A stretch of 62,821 nt of DNA, from assembly GCA_900767585.1 (NCBI GenBank), contig CAAFZP010000145.1:1-62821 (forward strand). Direction: 5' to 3'. The translations under genes and the position numbers were made by a program. The DNA comes from Lachnospiraceae bacterium. GTDB taxonomy: Bacteria; Bacillota; Clostridia; Lachnospirales; Lachnospiraceae. Below the pieces are notes generated by a model, which saw nothing but the letters and a program-made list of their open reading frames with translations, did no database searches and was not told where the DNA came from. Position 1 is the stretch's first letter; each line of letters begins with the position of its first letter. Shown here one piece after another: positions 25,419 through 33,947 of the stretch.

Positions 25419-26072
25419 TTAGGCATTTAACTTCTCCATAAACGCCTCGATATTTGCTTTCTTGTCTCCCTTAAATACAGCCGAACCCGCAACGATGACA
25501 TTTGCTCCGGCATCTAGCACATCCTGTACATTGTCAACTGTGATGCCGCCATCTACCTCGATCAGAAGTTCCGGATTTTTTCCCTCGGCAAGTGCCTTTA
25601 CTTCCTGCAGCTTCGTGAGCGCGATCGGCATAAACTTCTGTCCTCCAAAGCCCGGATTGACGCTCATGATGAGTACCATATCCACCTGATTGATATAATA
25701 GTCTAACCAGTGCACGGGAGTTTCCGGATTTATGGCAACTCCTACTTTCAATCCGGCCGCTTTTACAGCGTCGATTGTCTCCTGCAGATTTTTACAGGCC
25801 TCATAGTGTACAGTCAGCATATCTGCTCCGGCATCTGCAAATGCGTCGATATACCGGATCGGCTCATTGATCATCAAATGCACATCAAAGAAGCTGTCGG
25901 TGATTTTCCGGATGCATTTGATAACCGGTGGTCCAAAGGAGATATTCCGCACAAACGATCCGTCCATAACATCTAAATGGAACCATTTCACGCCTGCATC
26001 ATCTAATACTTTAGCATTTCGTTCGATGTGATTAAAATCAATGGATAACAATGACGGTGAAAGAATATTCAT
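25419..26072 (-). CDS. rpe: Ribulose-phosphate 3-epimerase
   Basis: TIM-barrel enzyme of about 217 residues interconverting ribulose 5-phosphate and xylulose 5-phosphate. LSPSLLSIDFNHIERN, WFHLDVMDGSFV, the histidine in FDVHLMI, MSVNPGFGGQKF and LIEVDGGITVDN are the expected metal and phosphate-binding segments. The second ATG (26072) is nine bases from AAAGGAG; the first (26081) touches that site and is unlikely to be used. Confidence 0.95.
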   Translation of the reverse strand: MNILSPSLLSIDFNHIERNAKVLDDAGVKWFHLDVMDGSFVRNISFGPPVIKCIRKITDSFFDVHLMINEPIRYIDAFADAGADMLTVHYEACKNLQETIDAVKAAGLKVGVAINPETPVHWLDYYINQVDMVLIMSVNPGFGGQKFMPIALTKLQEVKALAEGKNPELLIEVDGGITVDNVQDVLDAGANVIVAGSAVFKGDKKANIEAFMEKLNA

Positions 26073-26074
26073 AC

Positions 26075-26959
26075 CTACCATCTCCTTTTATTTTTTAGTT
26101 CTTCATATAGTTGTTTATAATTGTCATAGCGAAGCTGCGAGATTTTTTTCTCCTGCAACGCTTCCTTCACTAAGCACTCCGGCTCGTGTATATGCACACA
26201 GCCATTAAACTTACAACAGCCATTATAGCTTTCAAACTCCCGGAAATACTCTTTTAAATCTTCCGGTTCGATATCATCAATCACAAGGGAACTGAATCCC
26301 GGTGTGTCCATTATATAGGTGTCTTCTTCGATATAAATCAATTCCGAATGTCTTGTCGTATGCTTTCCTCTGCGGATTTTTTCACTGATCTCGCCGGTCT
26401 GCACCTGCGCCTGCGGATGCAATGCATTTAACATTGACGATTTTCCGACACCCGAAGGTCCTGCAAAGACGCTTGTCTTTCCACGAATCGCCTTCCGGAA
26501 CATTTCAATGCCTGCTTCCTGATTTGCAACTGTCACAAACACCGGATACCCGGCATTCCGGTAGACGGATGCGATTGCTTCCGCATCAGCATCCGGGACA
26601 AGATCCGATTTGTTGAAACAGATCATCGTCTCTACATTCTGTTGTTCCATCGTGATTAAAAAACGGTCAAGCAGATTGTAGTTTGGCTTCGGATCCGCAA
26701 GAGCAAACAAAATGACAGCCTGATCAACATTTGCAACCACCGGTCTTACAAGCAGATTCTTTCTCGGAAGAATCCGGACGATATTGCCCGTACAATCTGC
26801 TTCGCTGATAATTTCAATCTCCACGTCGTCTCCGACCGCCGGTTTGATCTTCTGGTTTCGGAAAGCTCCCTTCGCTTTACACTCATATATGGTATTTACA
26901 GTATGATGTGGGTGGATATAATAAAATCCACCCACACCTTTCATAATTTTACCTTGCAT
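26075..26959 (-). CDS. rsgA: Small-subunit assembly GTPase RsgA
   Basis: 294-residue circularly permuted GTPase. N-terminal OB fold, then G4 (CFNKSDLV), G1 P-loop (FAGPSGVGKSSMLNAL), G3 (DTPGF), and a zinc domain with CCKFNGCVHIHEPEC. Acts in late 30S maturation. The start at 26959 matches the common MQGKI-KG beginning of Firmicutes homologues, although an internal ATG five codons later has a better-spaced AAGG. Sits between prkC and rpe as in Bacillus. Confidence 0.94.
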   Translation of the reverse strand: MQGKIMKGVGGFYYIHPHHTVNTIYECKAKGAFRNQKIKPAVGDDVEIEIISEADCTGNIVRILPRKNLLVRPVVANVDQAVILFALADPKPNYNLLDRFLITMEQQNVETMICFNKSDLVPDADAEAIASVYRNAGYPVFVTVANQEAGIEMFRKAIRGKTSVFAGPSGVGKSSMLNALHPQAQVQTGEISEKIRRGKHTTRHSELIYIEEDTYIMDTPGFSSLVIDDIEPEDLKEYFREFESYNGCCKFNGCVHIHEPECLVKEALQEKKISQLRYDNYKQLYEELKNKRRW

Positions 26960-26974
26960 ACATCTCTATTTTTC

Positions 26975-29197
26975 TTATTCTTCTGAGTAGGAAACTGTCG
27001 GAGCCGGTATGCTGAACATGCCGGAAACGTTGTTTCCACTTGCATCGAGAACAACAAAGCTTGCACTTCCGCCCTGGGATGAAAGGTTTGGAACCGATGC
27101 GTTTACATTGTAAGAGTTTCCGGCTGTTACCGTCACACTCTGCTCATATACAGTCGATCCGTTGAATACAACCTGTACTGTCACAGCTGTTCCATCCAAG
27201 GATGCATCGTTGCATGTAATCGTACCGGAAATATCTGCCTTGTATGTGACTTCTTTTTTCTCCGGTCCATCGCTGATTACAAAATCAACACTGTCACCTT
27301 CTGTCACTTTTGTTCCTCTCGCCGGGTTCTGGCTGATTACCATACCCGCTGCCACATTGTCACTGTTTTGATGTGTTACATTTCCTGCTGAAAGTTTCTT
27401 GCTTGACAGGGAATCTCTTGCCTGTGCTTCCGTGAGTCCGCCAAGGTTTGGAACTTCTACTTCTTTCTTTTCCGAACCATTGCTGACTGTCACTACGACT
27501 TTGGAGCCTTTCGCTGCTTTCGTACCGCCTGCCGGCTCTGTCTTTATTACTTTGTCTTTTTCTACATCATCGCTGTAATCATATGCATGACTGACTTCAA
27601 ATCCTGCTTCCTGCAAAACTGTCACAGCCTGCGCATCCTCATAGTTTGTTACATTCGGCACATCCACTTCTTCTGCACCGGCACTGACTTTGATCACAAT
27701 CTCCTGATCTGCAGGAATCGTCTTGCCTTCCTTTACACTCTGGTCAAACACATAGCCTTCCTGTGTCTTTTCATCCTCTTCATGCTCGGATTTCACATTT
27801 GTAAATCCTGCATCCTTGAGCATCTTCAATGCTGCATCCTCAGAGAGGCCTGTTACATCGATCATTGCAATCGGCTGGACTTCTTCGGTAGATATCTTCG
27901 GTTTGTTATCTTTTCCCGTTCCAAACTTAAACCAGCCGAGAATATTTCCAAGGACAAGAATGATAATAATTGCGATTACAACAGCGGTTGCAACACCCGC
28001 AATCGTAACTGCTTTCCGGATACCCGGATCGATACCATCCGGATCGTCCTCTTCTTCCTCTTCAATCTCAGGATCGTCGTAATCCTGCACTTTTTTCAAA
28101 TTTCCGCGTCTTGGCTGCGGTGCTTCTTCTTCCTCATCCTCCCAAGAGTCATCGTCATCCTCGAGAAGTTCGTTGATTCTTCCATTATTTGCCTGTGGTG
28201 TGGAGTTATATCCAATCGGTCGGATTTCTCCCATCTCCTGTGATACAGGCGGATTGTCATAACTATTATAAGCGTCTTTGTTTGCACTTCCGTTACGGAT
28301 TGCCTGCACATCTTCCTTGGTCCACTCCTGTGTCGGAGAATTTGTGATGGATGTCGGTGCAACTACGATGTCAATATTCGGGTTTGCCTGTACGCGTTTT
28401 AAATCCGCAATAAGCGCACTGGCTGTCAGATATCTGCGCTCCGGCTTTTTCTGTGTTGCTTTGAGGATGATCTTCTCAAAGCTGGAATAGATATCCGGAT
28501 AGTACTGTCTCGGTGGAATTATCTCGTTCTGGATGTGCATAAGCGCAACCGATACGTTGTTGTCTCCTTCAAACGGAACTCTGCCCGTCACCATCTCATA
28601 CATGGTAATACCAAGGGAATAAATATCACTTCGCTCATCGCTATATCCGCCTCTTGCCTGTTCCGGTGATATGTAATGGACACTTCCCATCGCACCGGAC
28701 GTCAGGGTGTTGCTGCTGGCAGCTTTGGCAATACCGAAATCTGTCACTTTAATATTTCCATTTTTTGATACAATGATATTCTGTGGTTTGATATCACGAT
28801 GGATAATATGATTTTCATGCGCTGCTTCGAGTCCCGATGCGATCTGGATGGAAAAGTCAATGGCCTTATCCATCGTCAGACGTCCATACTTTTCGATATA
28901 TTGCTTCAATGTGATGCCTTCTACAAGTTCCATCACGATGCAATAGATTCCTTCATCATCCACAACATCGTATACATTTACAATATTCGGATGGGTAAGT
29001 CCGGCAGAAGCCTGCGCTTCTATCCGGAATTTTGTAACAAAATTTTTATCGTTTGAAAACTCCGGTTTTAATACTTTGATTGCTACATTCCGGTTCAGCC
29101 TGTGATCCTTTGCTTTGTAGACAATAGACATGCCGCCTGCACCGACCACATCCAAAATCTCATATCTATCACATAATATCATTCCTGGTTTTAACAT
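26975..29197 (-). CDS. prkC: PASTA-domain Ser/Thr protein kinase PrkC/PknB
   Basis: 740-residue membrane kinase. Kinase domain about 11-275 with Lys41, the catalytic loop HRDIKPQN (133-140), DFG (153-155) and GSVHYISPEQARGG. A polar linker with very acidic runs (345-390) leads to a membrane helix (about 395-423). Three PASTA repeats follow (about 445-650) and then an extra beta-rich domain of about 85 residues (655-740) with VTVQVVFNGSTVYEQSVTV. It senses muropeptides or lipid II and signals in growth and dormancy. The partner phosphatase is directly upstream, and IreB, a likely substrate, is at 6400. Confidence 0.94.
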   Translation of the reverse strand: MLKPGMILCDRYEILDVVGAGGMSIVYKAKDHRLNRNVAIKVLKPEFSNDKNFVTKFRIEAQASAGLTHPNIVNVYDVVDDEGIYCIVMELVEGITLKQYIEKYGRLTMDKAIDFSIQIASGLEAAHENHIIHRDIKPQNIIVSKNGNIKVTDFGIAKAASSNTLTSGAMGSVHYISPEQARGGYSDERSDIYSLGITMYEMVTGRVPFEGDNNVSVALMHIQNEIIPPRQYYPDIYSSFEKIILKATQKKPERRYLTASALIADLKRVQANPNIDIVVAPTSITNSPTQEWTKEDVQAIRNGSANKDAYNSYDNPPVSQEMGEIRPIGYNSTPQANNGRINELLEDDDDSWEDEEEEAPQPRRGNLKKVQDYDDPEIEEEEEDDPDGIDPGIRKAVTIAGVATAVVIAIIIILVLGNILGWFKFGTGKDNKPKISTEEVQPIAMIDVTGLSEDAALKMLKDAGFTNVKSEHEEDEKTQEGYVFDQSVKEGKTIPADQEIVIKVSAGAEEVDVPNVTNYEDAQAVTVLQEAGFEVSHAYDYSDDVEKDKVIKTEPAGGTKAAKGSKVVVTVSNGSEKKEVEVPNLGGLTEAQARDSLSSKKLSAGNVTHQNSDNVAAGMVISQNPARGTKVTEGDSVDFVISDGPEKKEVTYKADISGTITCNDASLDGTAVTVQVVFNGSTVYEQSVTVTAGNSYNVNASVPNLSSQGGSASFVVLDASGNNVSGMFSIPAPTVSYSEE

Positions 29198-29240
29198 GAT
29201 TTCAACCCTTTCTGTTATCTTTGTTCTCTAGGCGGTTATC

Positions 29241-29960
29241 TTATGCCGCTATCACAATCACGGATATGTTATCCGATCCACCATAGTAATTTGCCCGGTC
29301 CACAAGTTCCTTTGTGATGCGGTCCAAATCATCTTCCTCGGAAACAATATCCCTTATTTCGTCATCCTCAACCATATTGGATAACCCATCTGAGCATAAC
29401 AGATATTTCTCTTCCGCATGAATCTCTATCTCAAAGAAATCCGGCATCATCTCATCCCGCGACCCCATCGCTTTTGTGATGATGTTTTTCTCCGGATGAT
29501 TCCGTCCTTTTTTCCGTTCGAGTTCCCCTTTCCGTATCAATTCCTCCACAAGTGAATGATCCATCGTAATCTGGTGAATCTCGCCACCAATCGCATACAG
29601 GCGGCTGTCTCCGACATTTGCCACAAACAGTTTTCCATCCTGTGCCACTGCAGCAACCATCGTCGTCCCCATACCATTTAAGTCCGGATCGGCGCACGCC
29701 GCTTTGTAGATTTCATTATTTACATATAACATTGCCCGTTTTAACAGTGCTACCGGATTTTCGATTGTGGAATTCTTCACAAAATCCACTGTAATATCAA
29801 TCGCCATCTTGGATGCTTTGTCCCCCGCGCGGTGTCCGCCCATTCCATCTGCAACAATATACAGATTCGGAAGCGGTCCGACCGGCGTATCGCTAAAAAA
29901 GATACTATCCTGATTGTTATTACGTTTTATCCCGGTATCTGTCTTTCCACTAGAATGCAT
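29241..29960 (-). CDS. prpC: PP2C-type protein phosphatase PrpC
   Basis: 239-residue Mn-dependent Ser/Thr phosphatase that reverses PrkC. Motifs: NNNQDSIFF, IVADGMGGHRAGD, NGMGTTMVAA, VGDSRLYAI, LLCSDGLSNMV and the final GGSDNISVIVI. The ATG at 29960 has a perfect AGGAGG six bases upstream, so I prefer it to the start at 30005; it overlaps the rlmN end by 11 bases. Pairs with the kinase gene 43 bases downstream. Confidence 0.94.
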   Translation of the reverse strand: MHSSGKTDTGIKRNNNQDSIFFSDTPVGPLPNLYIVADGMGGHRAGDKASKMAIDITVDFVKNSTIENPVALLKRAMLYVNNEIYKAACADPDLNGMGTTMVAAVAQDGKLFVANVGDSRLYAIGGEIHQITMDHSLVEELIRKGELERKKGRNHPEKNIITKAMGSRDEMMPDFFEIEIHAEEKYLLCSDGLSNMVEDDEIRDIVSEEDDLDRITKELVDRANYYGGSDNISVIVIAA

Positions 29961-31014
29961 GGGAATCCTCCTGATGAAACGCATATTTCCTTCGCAACTG
30001 ACCACAGGCAGCGTCTATATCGCTACCCATACTCTTTCTAATTGTAGCATTTATGTGATTTTTTTCAAGCATATTTTTAAATTTTGCAATCGAATCCTGA
30101 TCACTTCGCTCAAATTCCCGTTCTTCCACCGGATTCACAGGGATCAGGTTGACATGGCAATTCATCCCACGCAGGAGTTTTGCAAGTTTTTCCGCCTGTG
30201 CAGGTGTATCGTTTTTTCCTTTTACAAGGCTGTATTCAAATGTCACCCGTCTTCCTGTCATATCAAAATACGCCCGGCACGCCTGCAGCGTCTCATCGAG
30301 TGTATACTGATAGGCAACCGGCATCAGTTCTTTTCGTTCCGCGTCGGATGGTGCATGCAGGGAAAGCGCAAATGTGACCGGCAGATTTTCCTTCGCAAGA
30401 TCATAGATCCGCGGAACAATCCCACAGCTTGAAACAGTTATGTTTCTGGCACTTAAGTTGTAGCCTTTTTCATCTGTGATCAGGCGCAAAAACCGGATCA
30501 GATTCTCATAATTATCAAGCGGCTCACCTGTCCCCATCACAACTACATGGCTGATGCGCTGCCCGGTTATGCGGCTTGTCGCATAGATCTGTTCCAGCAT
30601 CTCCGAAGCTGTCAGATTCCGTACAAGACCCCCAATCGTAGAAGCACAGAAGCGGCATCCCATCCGGCATCCCGCCTGGGAAGAAATGCATACGGAATTT
30701 CCATAATCATGCCGCATAAAAACCGTCTCAATCATCTGTCCGTCAAAAAGCCGGTATAAAAACTTGATTGTTCCGTCCGTTTTGGACTCCTGATGGGTCT
30801 CCTCCCGGATTGTAATGAGCGTTTCTTTTTCTATCTGCGCGCGGAATGCCTTGGGAAGATTTGTCATCTCATCCGCCGATGCAGTGTATTTTTCATGCAA
30901 CCAGCCAAACAGCTGTTTTGCACGAAAAGCAGGCTGGCCCTGGTCTTTCACCCACGATTCTAATTCACTTTCATACATTGACCGGATATCCATTTGTCCA
31001 CTCGTTTCCTCCAT
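29950..31014 (-). CDS. rlmN: Dual-specificity RNA methyltransferase RlmN
   Basis: 354-residue radical SAM enzyme making 2-methyladenosine at 23S rRNA 2503 and tRNA position 37. The cluster motif is CRMGCRFCAST, the glycine-rich region VVMGTGEPLDNYEN, and both mechanistic cysteines appear present (in the C-terminal half, ACGQLRRK). The ATG at 31014 directly follows the rsmB stop. A GGAGG inside its first codons could instead serve the ATG seven codons on, but at long spacing. Confidence 0.94.
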   Translation of the reverse strand: MEETSGQMDIRSMYESELESWVKDQGQPAFRAKQLFGWLHEKYTASADEMTNLPKAFRAQIEKETLITIREETHQESKTDGTIKFLYRLFDGQMIETVFMRHDYGNSVCISSQAGCRMGCRFCASTIGGLVRNLTASEMLEQIYATSRITGQRISHVVVMGTGEPLDNYENLIRFLRLITDEKGYNLSARNITVSSCGIVPRIYDLAKENLPVTFALSLHAPSDAERKELMPVAYQYTLDETLQACRAYFDMTGRRVTFEYSLVKGKNDTPAQAEKLAKLLRGMNCHVNLIPVNPVEEREFERSDQDSIAKFKNMLEKNHINATIRKSMGSDIDAACGQLRRKYAFHQEDSHAF

Positions 31015-32322
31015 TTACATCTGTCGTTTGAACACAGCATAATAAAATCCATCGCACGCGTCTGTCCCCTGTAAAAACTGTTGTTCTTTTGTACATGCAT
31101 ATTCCGGATGCTCCTCTAAAAACCGGGTTGTCTGGTTTTTGTTTTCTTCCGGTGTGATCGTACATGTACTGTAAAGGAGCGTACCTCCTTTTTTTACATA
31201 TCTGCATGCGTTTTGAAGAATCGTATGCTGCAAGGCAGCAAGCTCCGCAATCTGATTTTCTGTCACACGGTATTTGATATCATTTTTCCTGCCCATGATA
31301 CCAAGCCCGGAGCACGGAAGGTCCGCGATCACAACATCTGCTTTTTCCTGTTGCTCCTCCATATAAACAGTTGCGTCATGGCAGGACACTTCTACGTTTT
31401 CGAGGCGTTCCCGCTCCACGTTTTCCTCGATTCTTTCTAGCTTTTCTTCCGAAATATCATACGAAAATACATGCCCTTCACGCGCAAGCTGTGCCGCATA
31501 CGTTGTCTTTCCGCCCGGTGCCGCACACAAATCCAAAACAATATCCGAAGGCTTGATACATGCCGCCAAAACCGCACATTGAGAGCTTTCATCCTGCACA
31601 GTAAAATATCCTTTTTTGTATCCCGGTATCCGGTGAATAAAATCGTATCCCGAGATAAGATACGCATCCGTCCCGTAAACCCCCGGCTCCACTTTGATCT
31701 GCGCCTGTTCCAATGCTTCGATATACTGTTTTTCATCGACTTTGTCCATCTGCAGGCACGCACGGTTTAACCGGATACATGTCTTTCGATCTGCAAAGGA
31801 GGACTGCAAAAGTTTCTGTGTCTTCTCTTTTCCGAAATCAGCAAGCAGTTTTTCCACAAGCCATTTCGGCGTCGATGTCCGGACGGAACACGCGCTTGAA
31901 AAATCCGCTTCGTATTCCGGGTACTGTATCGTCTCTTTTTCTCTTGCAATCGTCCTAAGCACGCCATTTACAAATCCGGACAAGCCTGAAAAACCGTGTT
32001 TTTTGGCAAGTTTTACCGACTCATTGCACGCAGCAGCATCCGGCACACTGTCCATAAATAATATCTGATAGCAGCCCATACGAAGTAGACAGGCGATCAC
32101 CGGTTTGCACTTTTTGATCTTTGTCTTTGAAAACCGGTCAATTACATAGTCAAGCCGGATCCGGTACTCCATCACACCTTCTACCAATCTCGTCAGAAAT
32201 GCCCGTTTTGTTTTCTCTTCAAACTGGTTTTTTCGAAGTGCATTTCCAAGTGCAAGATTGGAAAATGTCTGATTGACTTCGATATCCAGCAAAACTGTCA
32301 ATGCGGCTTCTCTCGTATCCAT
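31015..32322 (-). CDS. rsmB: 16S rRNA (cytosine-967-C5)-methyltransferase
   Basis: 435 residues: N-terminal NusB-like RNA-binding domain (1-135) and a C-terminal Rossmann methyltransferase. LDLCAAPGGKTTYAAQ is motif I, VIADLPCSGLGIMGRKND holds the catalytic PC motif, and LLYSTCTITPEEN the second cysteine motif. Typical length and place between fmt and rlmN. Confidence 0.94.
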   Translation of the reverse strand: MDTREAALTVLLDIEVNQTFSNLALGNALRKNQFEEKTKRAFLTRLVEGVMEYRIRLDYVIDRFSKTKIKKCKPVIACLLRMGCYQILFMDSVPDAAACNESVKLAKKHGFSGLSGFVNGVLRTIAREKETIQYPEYEADFSSACSVRTSTPKWLVEKLLADFGKEKTQKLLQSSFADRKTCIRLNRACLQMDKVDEKQYIEALEQAQIKVEPGVYGTDAYLISGYDFIHRIPGYKKGYFTVQDESSQCAVLAACIKPSDIVLDLCAAPGGKTTYAAQLAREGHVFSYDISEEKLERIEENVERERLENVEVSCHDATVYMEEQQEKADVVIADLPCSGLGIMGRKNDIKYRVTENQIAELAALQHTILQNACRYVKKGGTLLYSTCTITPEENKNQTTRFLEEHPEYACTKEQQFLQGTDACDGFYYAVFKRQM

Positions 32323-32325
32323 ATT

Positions 32326-33315
32326 CTACCTCTGAAACTTTTCTTTTCTGCCTGCATACATGCCTGTCTTTAATGGATTTCCATTCAGATAGGCTGCAGT
32401 ATCCATCGCTTTTTTTCCTTCCGGCTGCAGATTTTTAATCATCAGTGCATCTTTGCCGCAGGCAATCACGATATATTTCTTTGTCACTTCAACGATTTCG
32501 CCCGGTGCAAATGCAAGGGATACTTCTGTTTTTTCCTGCACTGCGTTCTTGTACGCGTCATCCATCTTCACAACGGAAGCTTTATAAATTTTAACATTTT
32601 TTCCATCAATATCTGTATATGCGCATGGCCACGGAATCAGTCCGCGAACCAGTCGTTCTAATTCGTCTGCCGGCCTCGAAAAATCGATTTGACCCATCTC
32701 CTTCGTTAACATGGCGGCATAGCAGCTTTCTGTATCATCCTGCTTTGTTCTTTTTACTGTGCCATCCTGTATTTTGGAAAGTGTCTTTATTATCAGGTTT
32801 GCACCTGCTTTTGCAAGCTTATCATGCAGCGTTGCGCCTGTATCATCCGCCTCGATTTTGACTTCCACTTTGTCGATCATGTCGCCTGTGTCCAGTCCTT
32901 TTTCCATATACATGGTTGTGACACCGGTCACTTGCTCCCCGTCCAGGATTGCACGCTCGATTGGTGCAGCGCCACGGTATTTCGGGAGCAGCGATGCATG
33001 TATATTGATGCATCCATATGCCGGAATATTCAAAATGCTTTCCGGAAGTATCTGCCCATATGCAGCTACCACGATCACATCCGGATGATATTCCCGTATC
33101 ATCTGCACCGTTTCTTCGTCCCGCACTTTCTGCGGCTGATAGACCGGGATGCCATATTCCTGTGCCTTTACTTTTACCGGTGTCGGTACCAGCTTCCGGT
33201 TTCTTCCCTGCGGTTTGTCCGGCTGGGTAATGACAGCCACAACTTCATGTCCTTTCACGAGTGCATCGAGTGCAATCGCAGCAAATTCCGGAGTTCCCAT
33301 ATATACAATTCTCAT
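32326..33315 (-). CDS. fmt: Methionyl-tRNA formyltransferase
   Basis: 329 residues. Formylates initiator Met-tRNA using 10-formyl-tetrahydrofolate. MRIVYMGTPEFAAIAL starts the Rossmann part; NIHASLLPKYRGAAPIERAI holds the Asn-His catalytic region and substrate loop; TGVTTMYMEKGLDTGDM follows, then the C-terminal OB-fold. Paired with def, which removes the same formyl group. Confidence 0.96.
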   Translation of the reverse strand: MRIVYMGTPEFAAIALDALVKGHEVVAVITQPDKPQGRNRKLVPTPVKVKAQEYGIPVYQPQKVRDEETVQMIREYHPDVIVVAAYGQILPESILNIPAYGCINIHASLLPKYRGAAPIERAILDGEQVTGVTTMYMEKGLDTGDMIDKVEVKIEADDTGATLHDKLAKAGANLIIKTLSKIQDGTVKRTKQDDTESCYAAMLTKEMGQIDFSRPADELERLVRGLIPWPCAYTDIDGKNVKIYKASVVKMDDAYKNAVQEKTEVSLAFAPGEIVEVTKKYIVIACGKDALMIKNLQPEGKKAMDTAAYLNGNPLKTGMYAGRKEKFQR

Positions 33316-33385
33316 TTTCTACCTCCATGCAACTGTCAATCACATACAACTTTCACAGTTTTTCTGATTGTAATTTGCCAATTGA

Positions 33386-33874
33386 TTATTTGTCTGTCTG
33401 ATCCGGGTCAACCGGTTCCACTTTGTACAGTCCATCTTCCACTTTATCCTTGTACAGGATGCCATCGAGATGATCTAACTCGTGACAGATTGCACGCGCA
33501 AGCAGTTCTTCACCTTCCACCGTAAAAAGCTCCATATTTTCATTGTATGCCTCACAGATCACATGGTTTGGTCTTGTCACGGTTCCCTGCAGTCCCGGCA
33601 GGCTTAAACAGCCTTCGTCACCGGTCTGTGTTCCATCGGATTCTATAATTCTCGGATTGATCAGCGTGTATGCATTTCCGTCGCCGATGTCGATTACAAC
33701 AATCCGTTTTAAGATTCCTACCTGTGGTGCTGCGAGTCCGACACCATTTGCTTCATACATCGTATCATACATATCATCGATCAGTGTCTGTATGCGCGGT
33801 GTCATTTTCTCTACTGGTTTGCACACTTTTCTAAGTACATCATCTCCATCGAGGCGAATGTTTCTAATTGCCAT
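33386..33874 (-). CDS. def: Peptide deformylase
   Basis: 162-residue metalloenzyme removing the formyl group from nascent proteins. All three motifs are present: GVGLAAPQVG, EGCLSLPG and HELDHLDG. The ATG at 33874 follows GGAGG by eight bases and is preferred over one five codons upstream. Operon with fmt (70-base gap). Confidence 0.96.
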   Translation of the reverse strand: MAIRNIRLDGDDVLRKVCKPVEKMTPRIQTLIDDMYDTMYEANGVGLAAPQVGILKRIVVIDIGDGNAYTLINPRIIESDGTQTGDEGCLSLPGLQGTVTRPNHVICEAYNENMELFTVEGEELLARAICHELDHLDGILYKDKVEDGLYKVEPVDPDQTDK

Positions 33875-33947
33875 GTTTCTATCCTCCATTTTGTTTTCTA
33901 TTTTAATCTGACAGTTGTTTCATTTCTCAATCTGGTTTCGTAATCTG

